From Owenia fusiformis (Eukaryota > Annelida > Polychaeta > Sabellida > Oweniidae), in assembly GCA_903813345.2 (NCBI GenBank), contig CAIIXF020000009.1, positions 31,995,259 to 32,059,258 of the forward strand: 64,000 nt of DNA. Reading direction: 5' to 3'. Position 1 is the first letter of the stretch; each line of letters opens with the position of its first letter. Shown here piece by piece: positions 33,825-45,100 of the stretch. The notes beneath the pieces were generated by a model. The model was not told where the DNA came from. It saw only the letters and a program-made list of their open reading frames with translations, and did no database searches. Both the position numbers and the translations under genes were made by a program.

Positions 33825-34558
33825 TGGTCCATTGCCCCTTCAATATCACTTAGGTCTAATTAACTAAATAATCATTTTATATAATTTTCTTGAAGATAAT
33901 GAATGGATCTAAAAGATACACCCATGTTCATGATCAGATAATATTTTTAATTCAAGTTAGAATCGTTTGAATTGCGATACCCTACATGCTCCTTTAATTG
34001 AATACATTTCGTGACATAATTACATCAATACATTGAAGTTGTACATATTAAATCCATTGAAATTGTACCCATTTGGTTTAAAGGCAGTATTAGATCTATA
34101 AGGGGTGACAAAATTGCAAGCAATATGTACAGTTGACCTACCAATGTATTCCTTACAAGTAATCTCAAATACAAATATCCCAAAAGATCTGTGATATCTT
34201 ATAATTTGGTAAAGTTATTTAAGAGTCAAAGTGCAAAAGTGGGGCAAAATGCTCCCAAATAATAAAAATGGTAACCATAAAATAGGAAAATTAATGTATC
34301 TCTGTAAAAATCTTTAGTTTCTCAAATAAAGTTTACACCACATGAATTTGAAATATGACACATAAAAAGATGTCACTGTTTTCACTTACTCAAATATTAA
34401 CCAATACACTTCTGTGTACTATGGACTATTGATCGTGCTTACAAGTCACTTTAACCTCTGAATCATCCACTTTACTATTCAACAACTACTGCGAACTGTT
34501 TATCACTAAGCATACATATTCTTTTCACCTATGCTTGGTTATTCAAACAATCTGAAAA
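33825..34558. other. Upstream region of the TRIM gene
   Basis: AT-rich. Near 34104-34141 is AGGGGTGACAAAATTGCAAG, repeated inverted at 22379-22416. A promoter cannot be placed with confidence. Confidence 0.5.
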
Positions 34559-36451
34559 ATGGCTACGAGTGTGAGGGATCATTGTAAAGCTGCTCTGACT
34601 TGCACTTTATGTCGGGACATTCTAACTGACCCAAGGACATTGCAATGCTTACATTCATATTGTCTAAAGTGTCTACATGATCTTGTGGAGAAAAGTGGAA
34701 TACAAGATGGAAGCCTTGGTTGCCCTGACTGTGGAGAAGTATGTCATGTACCACAACAGGGGGTAGGAGAATTAAAAGTGAGCCCTACAATTGAATTGTT
34801 GTTAGATGCCTATAAGGACAATAACCAGACCCAGGAATGTGCAGTATGCAGAGACACAGATGAGAAATACACCCTGGCCACTTTGCGCTGTCTAGATTGC
34901 AACAAGAGGTTCTGTGCTCCATGCCATAAAATGCACGATACATTTTTTCAAGGACACAAAGTACTTGAACTAACAGGAGATGGCCAAAATGATTTGGAAA
35001 AAAGCTTTCAGATGGTGAAAGAGCGCACTGTGTATTGCAAGATACATCCTAGTGACCCTGTGGAATACTTCTGTAAAGCTGATAATACTATTCTTTGCAA
35101 GTCTTGTTTAGCTAACGACCACGCTGACCATCCTTATGAAGACATCAATGTAACAGCTGCCAGAAACAAAAAAGCCATGGGTGCAGCTGTCACACAGGGG
35201 AAAGAACTTATGGGCATGTATGAACAGGCAATTCAAAATACAAAGGCCTATAAATCTGAGCTTCAGCGCAACACAGAAAATGCCTTAGCTGAAATGAACA
35301 ATGAAATGAACACATTAGTTGAAACAGTTAAAGCTAGATATGATTCCCTAAAAGAGCAAGTGGCACGAGAGAAGCAAAGCAATGTGAAGCAAGTCATGGC
35401 CCACATTGGTCAATTGGAGCAAAATAAAGCTGCAATTCAGGGTCAAGTCAACAATTACTACACAATGGTAGATCATGGTCATCCTGTTGAAATACCAGAC
35501 CTAGCTGAGCTAGCCAACAAGAAGTCAGAAGAGTGGACCAAGCTGCCAAAGGTGGACTTTGATAGAAAAATTGAAATGCAGTTTGAAATTGGAGAGTGCA
35601 ATGATGATACTATGAAATATGGACAAGTCATAGTCAGAAACTCCATTGGTGAGAATACATCTGAAGCTCAGACATTAAAACCATTGTGTGAACCATCTAT
35701 ACAGAAGGTTAAACTCTGCAAAGAGTACATATGGGAGCTACTTGGGACACTAACTGGTCAATACGTTGTTACAGGTGACCGTTCTCCAGCATCTATATAT
35801 GATGAAAGCTTTAAGTTAATCAAAGCTTTGAGGAAAGATTTTACCAGCGTCACACTGACAAAATCTAAAGACTTAGCATTCACCAATCAAACGAATACAA
35901 TAAGTATCTACCTACCAGATGGTACCCCCAAACATGATCTTGTATGTAAAGGCTTGGAAGAACTTATGGGCATAACTGTGAACTCAGCAGGTGAGTTTGT
36001 TGTCTGTGATACCAAGCTTAAAGCAGTGTACCATGTTGACTCTTCAACAGGTGAAGCTAAACAGCAATCCAAGGCAGGCATGTTTAAGGACCCAATCTAC
36101 GTGGCATGCAACAGCAAAGATGTGGCTATAATCAGTGATTTTAAGGGACGCTTTGTAAAAGGAATGGAAAGAGATGGCACCGAGCTGTTCTCATATGAAG
36201 AATTTAGTGACGGAAAAGGACAGTTCGGTGGACCATGTGGTGTATGTACTGATGCTGAAGACTACATCTTTGTGGCAGACAGGAGGAACCACAGAGTACA
36301 CATGCTGGATCCACAGGGTAAATTCATGAGATACGTGTTGATGGAGAAAGATGGGGTTTACTATCCAATGGCAGTAACGATTGATCATAACGGTAATCTT
36401 CTTGTGGGGGATCAGAATGGCAACCTCTTCATTGTGAAGTACAGAGGATAA
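34559..36451 (+). CDS. TRIM protein: RING, two B-boxes, coiled coil, NHL-like propeller
   Basis: An intronless 630-residue reading frame. RING (residues 15-58) has all eight ligands in C3HC4 order: C15, C18, C30, H32, C35, C38, C55, C58. B-box 1 (94-133) shows C94, C97, C111, C114, C119, C122 and H133. B-box 2 (160-191) has C160, H163, C172, D175, C180, C183, H188 and H191. Residues about 200-305 are a charged coiled coil. The C-terminal third (about 385-630) has weak beta-propeller repeats, the clearest being GVCTDAEDYIFVADRRNH. The protein is therefore a probable E3 ubiquitin ligase of the TRIM-NHL style (TRIM2/3/56/71-like). Its substrate is unknown. Expanded intronless TRIM families are common in marine invertebrates, so orthology is not claimed. 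The first ATG opens directly onto the RING. Confidence 0.93.
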   Translation: MATSVRDHCKAALTCTLCRDILTDPRTLQCLHSYCLKCLHDLVEKSGIQDGSLGCPDCGEVCHVPQQGVGELKVSPTIELLLDAYKDNNQTQECAVCRDTDEKYTLATLRCLDCNKRFCAPCHKMHDTFFQGHKVLELTGDGQNDLEKSFQMVKERTVYCKIHPSDPVEYFCKADNTILCKSCLANDHADHPYEDINVTAARNKKAMGAAVTQGKELMGMYEQAIQNTKAYKSELQRNTENALAEMNNEMNTLVETVKARYDSLKEQVAREKQSNVKQVMAHIGQLEQNKAAIQGQVNNYYTMVDHGHPVEIPDLAELANKKSEEWTKLPKVDFDRKIEMQFEIGECNDDTMKYGQVIVRNSIGENTSEAQTLKPLCEPSIQKVKLCKEYIWELLGTLTGQYVVTGDRSPASIYDESFKLIKALRKDFTSVTLTKSKDLAFTNQTNTISIYLPDGTPKHDLVCKGLEELMGITVNSAGEFVVCDTKLKAVYHVDSSTGEAKQQSKAGMFKDPIYVACNSKDVAIISDFKGRFVKGMERDGTELFSYEEFSDGKGQFGGPCGVCTDAEDYIFVADRRNHRVHMLDPQGKFMRYVLMEKDGVYYPMAVTIDHNGNLLVGDQNGNLFIVKYRG

Positions 36452-37968
36452 GGTACAAACTACATTTGTTTAAAAATTACATTAACTTTCATATTAAGTA
36501 ATATAATATAACACCTGTCAGATTGCCAAGTAAAATATATAATCAACTGATACATGTATATTCCTAACCACAGATTCTGGAAAGATCTTTTATACCGGTA
36601 TCAGTTTCTCAACATTTTCTTCAAGATGAGACTTCCAACCTTTTCAGTTATTAGAATGCCAAACCTCAAGATGTTTTTATGCTGATCTATATACAAAGAC
36701 TCAGTTGGATAGTTGAATTCTTGAGCTACTGAAACTACTACAAATCTGGCCTGAATCTGTATTTCAATCTAATTTTATATTAGATTTCACATTTTTACAA
36801 TAATAAGAAAATGTCTGTTTTAAATATCATGCAATATTCTATTCTAGTCCAGAATCCTGGTATATGATGAGTAACGACATGTGGAGAGACAGATATGAAG
36901 TGGCTCCCCACTGAGATGACTACAATTGCTGCAAAGTACATGGACCACTACACAAAGAAGTTATCAAACATTCTCTATTCATTACATGGATGAGGGACAT
37001 ATTCTTTGAAAGTAAACTGCTACCACACAAGACTTAAGTCATGTGACATAGAAAGAACAAGGTTCAACTACATCTGTTTGAAAACACTTTTCATATTTAG
37101 TGATATAAAACAACATTTCTCAGACTGCTATGTATAATACATGTAAATATACAAGTGATGTTTCTAACCACAGATTCCAACTTTTAATGGGACTGGAAGA
37201 TTTGTCCACGATGGGGATCATGCTTTTTTCTTAAAAATGTTACGAGTTATGATGAAAACATAAATTGTATGTTAATATTATCAAGTCATCATATTGTGAC
37301 ATTTTAAAGCTCAAAAAGGAAAGTCTACATTTAATTGTGAGGTTTTCTAATCATTTTAATGAAAATAACTTGATCCTCATAGCATACAAACCTCGCGATT
37401 CTACCTCATATTTTTACAGCAGTATCTGTTTCTCAGCAATTTTCTTGAAGACGAGACACTTCCAAAATTTTCAAATTTCAAAATATTGTCACTATTGCTA
37501 AATAGGACATGGCAATTTTTATTTCAAAAATGTAAAAATATCCATACAGTCACTACATTGTAACATAAAATTCAAACACCATATTCTAAAGGTTAAGTAA
37601 TGTAAATAAATGCATATAATCAAAACGATTTTGGTTTGAATAGCTTAGGTAGAGTAGTATAGAGGTTTAGGAGAACTGTAAATAGGAATGCAGAGAAAAA
37701 AGCTCAATAAAAGCAATAAAATAAAGGCTATCAGATTCTTTCAAGAAATGAATGAAAACTTTTATATTGGAAGTATTTTGGCATATGGCCAAAGTATGGA
37801 TGGACATATACGACTAATGTAGCACTCCCTCCCCTCCACCTCAACAAGGGATTCACCTCCAGTTGGAATAAAACATGTTCTCATTGAATTCAACCATAAC
37901 ACATGGGACACATGACATATTATGCTATTTTTGCCTTAAAGTTGTCCTTTATATTTTCAAAGGACCTT
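36452..37968 (+). other. TRIM 3' region with an old direct duplication
   Basis: Two diverged direct copies: about 36452-36680 and about 37045-37480. Shared landmarks are CTAACCACAGATTC (36567 and 37166) and a TTTCTCA-ACATTTTCTTCAAGA / TTTCTCAGCAATTTTCTTGAAGA pair. Polyadenylation hexamers (AATAAA) cluster near 37706-37724. No open frame. Confidence 0.55.
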
Positions 37969-38511
37969 GAGTTGTTTGTAGAATAAATTGAGGGAGTTTT
38001 TTCGTGCATTTTGTTTGTGTTTTTCATCTAAAAAACAACAATACACTGTAAAACATTTTATTGACTATAAGATTGCTCCGTATAATCCCCAAAAAAGTTC
38101 TCATTTTCAAGGATTATCTATGGATTAACACCCAGGTATTTTTTTAACTTCAGAGGGCTGGGAATCATTGTGCTCGACGCTTTTGAATAATATAAATGCT
38201 GTTTTAAATACGTTGCGTGCATGCCAATAATTTCTCAAATTGTGTAAACTGCACCAATTCTTTAATCCCTAGAATATTCTCTTGGAGGAATTTCCCATGT
38301 TAATCCAATGGTGGGGTTCCAAGCAGATTTTGAGATAACAGGAAGGTTAAACTTTACTATATACCTTATTGGGTTGCGATATAAATGAAAGCAACCCAGT
38401 AAGGTGTATATTAGATTTTTCTTATAGTCAATAAATTATTCCTGTTTTTAAGATGAAAAACATAAGCGAATTGCATGAAAAAACTCTCCCAATTCATTCT
38501 ACAAACAACTC
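37969..38511. mobile_element. 543-bp MITE with an internal hairpin
   Basis: GAGTTGTTTGTAGAATAAAT at the left is mirrored by ATTCATTCTACAAACAACTC at the right, and similarity continues for about 60 bp. An inner hairpin at 38359-38410 pairs ACCTTATTGGGTTGC with GCAACCCAGTAAGGT. Non-coding. Confidence 0.75.
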
Positions 38512-39017
38512 CCTTTTATATGATTTGGTCTTAGCTAGCCTCTAACACTGATTTTACTCAGTTAATCATTTTTTAACATTGAAACAAAATCTAAATAAAA
38601 ATATACAATGGATTTTATTTGCACTAGATTAAAATTATACATGTACAGTGTATATTCAATTTATATAAAGAGAATCATCCACCATCTAAAATATATCCAA
38701 CCAAATGTGTTTATTTTCAATGTAAGATTGATAGAGGGCAAAAGTGCATTGTTTAGCTGTATCTCCAAAAAATCTCCCAAAGTATTGCAATAGCACAGAT
38801 AAAATACATGTTATTGAAATACTTTTGGGAGCATCTTTTGAGACACACTGTACTTTCAGCCCAGTGCCTTTTTACCACATAATGCTGTTTCAGATTAGAG
38901 GGTTGTTCTTATATACAGATTTCTCTGAATCTGTGGAGTGATATTTTGTATATTACAGTATATGCAGTCTGTAGTTTTCCACACAATGGTAATACATGTA
39001 ATCTGTTAGACATTGTT

Positions 39018-39167
39018 TCACCGAGAAGCGCCAATGATGGCCATAATTCTTATCAAAATGTTCATAATGTCCACATAAAGGCTAAGAGCTGCAAATATGT
39101 ATTCTTCTGGATCAATGCTATAGGTATGCTTCCCCCCTAGTATCATTTGAGTGTCGATCAACAGCCA
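39018..39167 (-). CDS. TMBIM exon 9: last helices and stop
   Basis: Encodes DTQMILGGKHTYSIDPEEYI, then FAALSLYVDIMNILIRIMAI and IGASR-stop. It matches the C-terminal 'YDTQLMxGGKHKYxISPEEYIFAALNLYLDIINIF' of the family. Phase 0 entry. Confidence 0.96.
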   Translation of the reverse strand, partial: WLLIDTQMILGGKHTYSIDPEEYIFAALSLYVDIMNILIRIMAIIGASR

Positions 39168-42100
39168 CTGAAAATATAGTATGGCACAGGTTACAATTAA
39201 GTATTTTAAATCAAAACTATTTTTGGGGTTAACTTAGAACCAGAGTTACAGACAAACTTTATGTGTCAAGGTTTATGAAAAATAAAGCACCATTCAAAGA
39301 TTTGAATGGTGCATTATTTTTCATAAACCTTGACACAAGGGTCACTGTAAAATACTGTAGTCTGTTTAGAATTTGAACTGGTCTATCATGCTATCACATT
39401 AAATCCTTTCCATACAGAGACAACAAGGAACAGTGACGAGCCAAGGTTAATTCTAGAGGTCACAATAATATTTATTCACAGCAATCCAAGATATACCTTA
39501 ATTTTCTAAATGGTGTAAGAGTTCGGGCTGTACTGCATAAAATGTCTTGTATTTTGAAGATCAATTGGCAATAATTCTGAAATTTTAAAATTTCATTTGC
39601 TGCCATATTAGGTAGCGATCTGAGGCACTTCGATCAGGGTGTTGTCGGGACAATTTCTCTTGTGACTTAGGCTATGTATTTAGGTCTATCTCAACAGATT
39701 TTACTGGTCTTATGCGCCGCAAATGGTGCGAACAATGTTAAAATTGCATTTTCGACCCTAAAATTCAGATTTCTTGGGGGTACATTATTATTTAGCTATA
39801 AAACAAAAACTAAACAACCAGTGCTTCTTTCTTTTGGTGTTTCTGTTAAGAGTAATTATATTTAAAATGCATATGTAAAAAAATTGAACAATTTTAACTT
39901 AATTTAAAAACAACAACATTTTTTCACCCTAAAATCATCGAATTTAGGGGGGTCGAGAGACACTGATCGGAATTGATATTTAAATTTCTCAATCAATCTT
40001 TGTTTTATATTAATGAAACTTTCCTAAAAATAGCACCAACATGTCCCCAGCATATTACCCATAAAGAAAAAACTCAAACTCTGATGTTTTTAACTATTAG
40101 AGTCAATTTACCTCTCCCCTCTTTCCCTTATAAAAGGGGTGTGGCATGATGGTGTAGCATGATGTCACATTAAATGAATACATGTACATATCATGTATTT
40201 TATCAAATATATTACCATAAAATATTTTCACTTAGGTGTATACATATAGTACATACCTGTGAATTATTTATAATACAATATTTTTTTTTCTATGTAGGCT
40301 CGAGATATAAGAATATTAAAAATCTGAAGTTGAATATTATCTAATACACAGTTCACGACTCAGTCAAAATATTAATTTTACTTATTGTATGAATTTCTGT
40401 CATCACAAATGTAGTTTTTATTCACCAGAATATATTTGATCCACAAAGCTTTGTATTTCATAAACTTCCTCTTCATTTTGATCTTCTAAAGTATCATCTA
40501 ATACGATAACATCTACCAGGTCCTGGGGTAGAATTTTATCTGGATTTGACATCCATTGAAATCCAAATGGCCATCTTTCATCCTCCATCCATGTGACACA
40601 GGGGAGGGAATTGATGGATAGGGGATGTGGGCAAGATTCCATATGTGTGCTTGATAACTGGCCCTTGCCAGATGCTGCTGTAATGAATCTTTACATGGGG
40701 GTAGGAGGCTTATGCCAGTGCCTTCATAGCTTGTTATCACACTTGGAGCAGATTTTGGTTGGAATTTGTTCTCGAATAAGGTATATCTCAGCTCATTTAT
40801 ATTTGAACACTTTTTGTTTCCATACATCTGGCAAGTAAACTTCTCAGCACATTTAGCAGTTTGATCATTAATGACCCCACCAATGGTGCCGAAACCTTTT
40901 TGAAATTCTACAGATCTCATAAGTAATTTTAGGGGGGGGGGGGACACTTTCCCCCTTCTCACAAAGGCACTGAAGGAATCACATCCAGTGAATGAATGGA
41001 AGGCTGGTAAAGCATACTTTACAAATGTCTGAACTGAGCGCATTTCCTACTTCCTTTACATTAAAGGGGCAACAAGGACTGTAGAGAGAAAATTCGAATT
41101 TTTTTTTCTGGAAATGTATGGATAAACTCTCAATTTAGAAGTGTAAATTCAGTTCAAAGCTTCTATATTTGAATTTTAAGATTCACAACGTTTCAAGAGG
41201 AATATCAGCTGAAATTATGTTCATCCAGGGGGTTTCTTTGTAGACAATAAAAATATATGTTAGTCTTGATTTAATATCCAAACTTAAATATATTTTGACA
41301 CTGGTCGATGATCGTTGAATTACCCCCCTGCACTAATTGTTGCACCTTTAATAAGTCATATGTGGTCTGCACTACCAGTGTCGAAAATTAATGGAGTTTG
41401 AATATGATTGGAAAGTGCACAAGAAGTACAAAAACATCACTATCTGGGGATCTCACTACTATAGTTTTTCTGTGTTTTCAGGTTCATTTCATGTTAATTG
41501 CATGGAGTATAATTTTTGTATCTGCCTCTTTGTGGGAAGATTTCAGACTAGGTTCAACTCTATGTGTAACAGTAGTTCTATCACTGGTGCACTGTACAGA
41601 TCTCACCACATAAATCTGTCTTTCTTTGAGTTTAGGAGCATTTTTATCTTTTTCCATTCTTCAAGGATCAACTTACTCAGCTGCATTTCATTCTCATCAT
41701 TTAAAAGGAATTCCTTCCAATTGTTAGGAATCCTGGTATTGGGTCCTTTTATTTTTAGCTTTTTGGAGACACGCCTGCATATTCTTTCTGGTTCTTTAAT
41801 TGAATCTTTCTTATAGGAAGCATCTGAAGGATCCTCTCTGCCAATAATCCAAATGTTTTGGGTCGCTCAGGAAGTATATGGAACAATGCATTGCCATCAT
41901 AGACTATAATTGTTTTTTTTCTGGTTTGGGTCTATGTCCAATATTATATGTTTCCAGATCATGTAATAATTTTGACTTTTCTGTTTTAACCAAGAGCCCA
42001 TCAGGTGTTCCAAGAGCCCAGGGTATTGGACTCAGGGGATATTCTAATATTTGCTTTAGACTGATACTATGCTGCTCTGATAACATGACTAACTGGCCAA

Positions 42101-45100
42101 ATATATTGCGCTCAGCTCTAATCTCAATCAGTTTGTTTCCAGAGCTTTTCACCTTTTTGACTCCAGCATTGAATTCAGATGTTTTCAGTTTCATTCTTTT
42201 ATGGGGTCATGAAAACTTCTTCCCTTCTGCACAAATTGGTCTTGAATATATTGGCCTTGGATGCTGCATTTAAGAGATCATTTGCTAAATTAGAGGGTGT
42301 TGGCATTCCAGATGATATACAGTATAAATGATCATTGTCCTCAATTTGGAATGGATTGAGAAAGCCATCAATTGAATCAATCAAATTAATTAATAATAGA
42401 ACATCAGACAGTAATAAGCCTTGAATAGCTTACTATTCTCCCTTATTGTTTTGCTACATGTTCCCTGCAAATAATGGATAGCAATTTATAATTGCAATCA
42501 GATATTCAGTTTATTAATTAAAGTTAAATATAAAGGTATTTTGTATAAAGTAAAACCTGTGTACAGTGAACATCTATAGAGCCACAAAAATGTGTTCACT
42601 ATTGGTAGATTTCAATACAGAAAGACAATTTGTATTGGAATCAAGGTATGTGCTGAAAATAGGGTGTTCATTTTACACAGGTGTTCACTAGAGAAAGGTG
42701 TTCACTAATACAGGTCCCACTGAATTAGGCTTATGTCATTTTAAAGACATTCACTAGGTACAAGTAAAACAAGGCAATAACATGACAAAATGTCACTACC
42801 TAGTTGAAACAAGATAAGAAATATAGTTTTGACCTTGAGGATGTCACTAAAGGTCAAATCTATTTTGACCTTTAGAATGTCATTTAATGATCAAATCTAT
42901 ATTCTTAAATCTTAAGAAGGTCATTGAAGGTCAAATCTCAAACCTTAAGTCAGATTTGAACTTCCGATAACTTATAGATGATTTTGAAAAAAATGGTTAA
43001 TTTGAAGCAAGTTGAAAAAAGACCTTTTCTGACCTTGAAAAGGTCATTGAAGGTCAAATCTTAAATATAAAGTCGGATTTGAACATCTGAAAACATGTAG
43101 ATGATTTTGAAAACAATTGAAGTCAGTCTATACAGTATTTGTTAATTATTGGAAATTGTAAGAATTTGTTACAGACCCCAATTGCCAACCACCAACCACA
43201 AACCGCCGACCACTGACCACCGTCAAAAAAGAACAGAGACCTTAACAATATGTCACCACTTTTTTTGGTGACATAAAAATGATAACCTGATATAAACCAT
43301 CCTAAGCAGGTGTCCAGTCCGTATCTCCTTCTTCCCCCTGCTATTACCAATTTGGACGTGCCGATTTAACTGAATCACATGATCTAATTATGCATAATGA
43401 CTTATACATGATTTCTGTCGCAGTGTTGCAACAGCCAATCAGATTGCGAGTTCTTAATCGGGGAAATGGTAACTGCTTATCGCAGGGGTAAAAAGAAAGA
43501 ATATGTTCTGGATTTTGAAGCCCTGTGATCAGGGGATGGATATGAACATGAAGTATTTATTTTTAGATGAACATGCCAATATGGCCACGCCCTTCTAAAA
43601 AGGGAAAGAGGGGAGAGGTAAATTGACCCCTATAGGCAAAAAACATGTTAGAGTTTGAGTTTTTTCTTTATGGTAATGTGTTGGGGACATGTTGGTGCTA
43701 CTTTTAGGAAAATTCCATTAATATTAAACTGAGATTGATTGAGAAATTAAAAAATCAATACCAATCAGTGTCTCTCAACCCCCCTAAATTCTATGATTTT
43801 AAGGTGAAAAAATGTTGCTGTTTTTAAATAAAGTTAAAATTCTTCAATTTTTTTACATATGCATTGTAAGTATGATTACTCTTAACAGAAACACCAAAAG
43901 AAAGAAGCATTGGTTGTTTAGTTTTTGTTTTATAGCTAGATAATAATGTACCCCCGAGAAATCTGAATTTTAGGGTCGAAAATGCAATTTTAACATCTTT
44001 CGCACCATTTGCGGCGCATAAGACCAGTATAATCTGTTGAGATAGACCTAAATACATAACCTAAGTCACAAGAGAAATTGTCCCGACAACACCCTGATCG
44101 AAGTGCCTCAGATCGCTACCTATTGTCATGAATTTCAAAGGCCAAGCCATACAGCATATTATAACTCACCAGTCCAAATAGTAAAGCCCCAAGTGCAGCA
44201 TACATCATGTACAAATACTGAAACATAGAACATACATCATCAATATAAAACATAAATATATATAAGTGAAATGGTCAAAAGGGAAAACAAGACAAGCGTG
44301 AACAATATCACGCATTTGAATAGAAAATACAGTTTTGTGGACAGAGAGTCCAAAATGGCCACTTGAGTATTTACCCAGAATGCCCAAAATACATATACAT
44401 TACATATCTTTAAAAAACATCCCTGAAAGATTAAAATCAATCTGTTAAACATGTTCGCCTTGAGACAAGTTAAACACCCTACCGCCAATCCGCCTCCCCA
44501 GTAAGCTGATCCCAATATAGTACCAAGGGTGCAAGAAAAAAGTTTTAGCCAAAAATCCATACATTACATACCCTATCTCTGAAGATTGCACACAGAACGC
44601 CAAAACACAGGAGTGAGATGAGAAGCATAAAGAGGGAGCCACTCATCATTGTGAAGTCAATTTTTGTCTGGACAGCAAATATTGTCACACCAAGCACAAT
44701 CACCTGAAATATAAAAACATATTGTCATCTTGAGCACAATCACTTGAAATATCAAAATATATTCATTTAAAATATCAAAACATAGTGTCACCCCAAGCAT
44801 AAACAAGACACACAGCGATAAATAATGCACTTTTAAAAGCTAAATGGCAGTCACATAGTTTACCCAGCATGCCCAAAACCTAATCAGATAATCGAAACAT
44901 ATCGTCACCCAAGCACAATCTCTTGAAATTTCAAAACATATTACCACCCTGAGCACAATCACCTCACTCATAAAGATATTCTCAATGTGACATTTTTCAT
45001 GAAAGAAAGAAATGAGTAATAAGATTATGTTCATAAAATATACTCACAGCACATATGCCCACTGCCATAAGTACTTCATTTACACTTAGATAACTGAAAA

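Larger units (their letters stand above)
39611..44120 (-). mobile_element. 4.5-kb TA-flanked element with long inverted repeats and a FEN/PIN-like gene
   Basis: Ends GGTAGCGATCTGAGGC and GCCTCAGATCGCTACC, each flanked by TA. Inverted repeats of about 535 bp reach to about 40150 on the left and start at about 43589 on the right. Between them, a minus-strand gene shows EADT (41517-41528), DSD (41436-41444) and TGCD (40978-40989). At least four other repeats are nested inside: MITEs at 41061-41351, 42549-42722 and 43298-43539, and R1 at 42771-43275. It sits in the last TMBIM intron in the same orientation as the gene. It is decayed but structurally complete end to end. I cannot assign it to a named superfamily. 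Confidence 0.82.

Noticed and set aside
41391-41816. 141-residue plus-strand open frame
   Set aside because: It lies antisense to the EADT and D-x-D coding blocks of the 4.5-kb element and shows no family resemblance.
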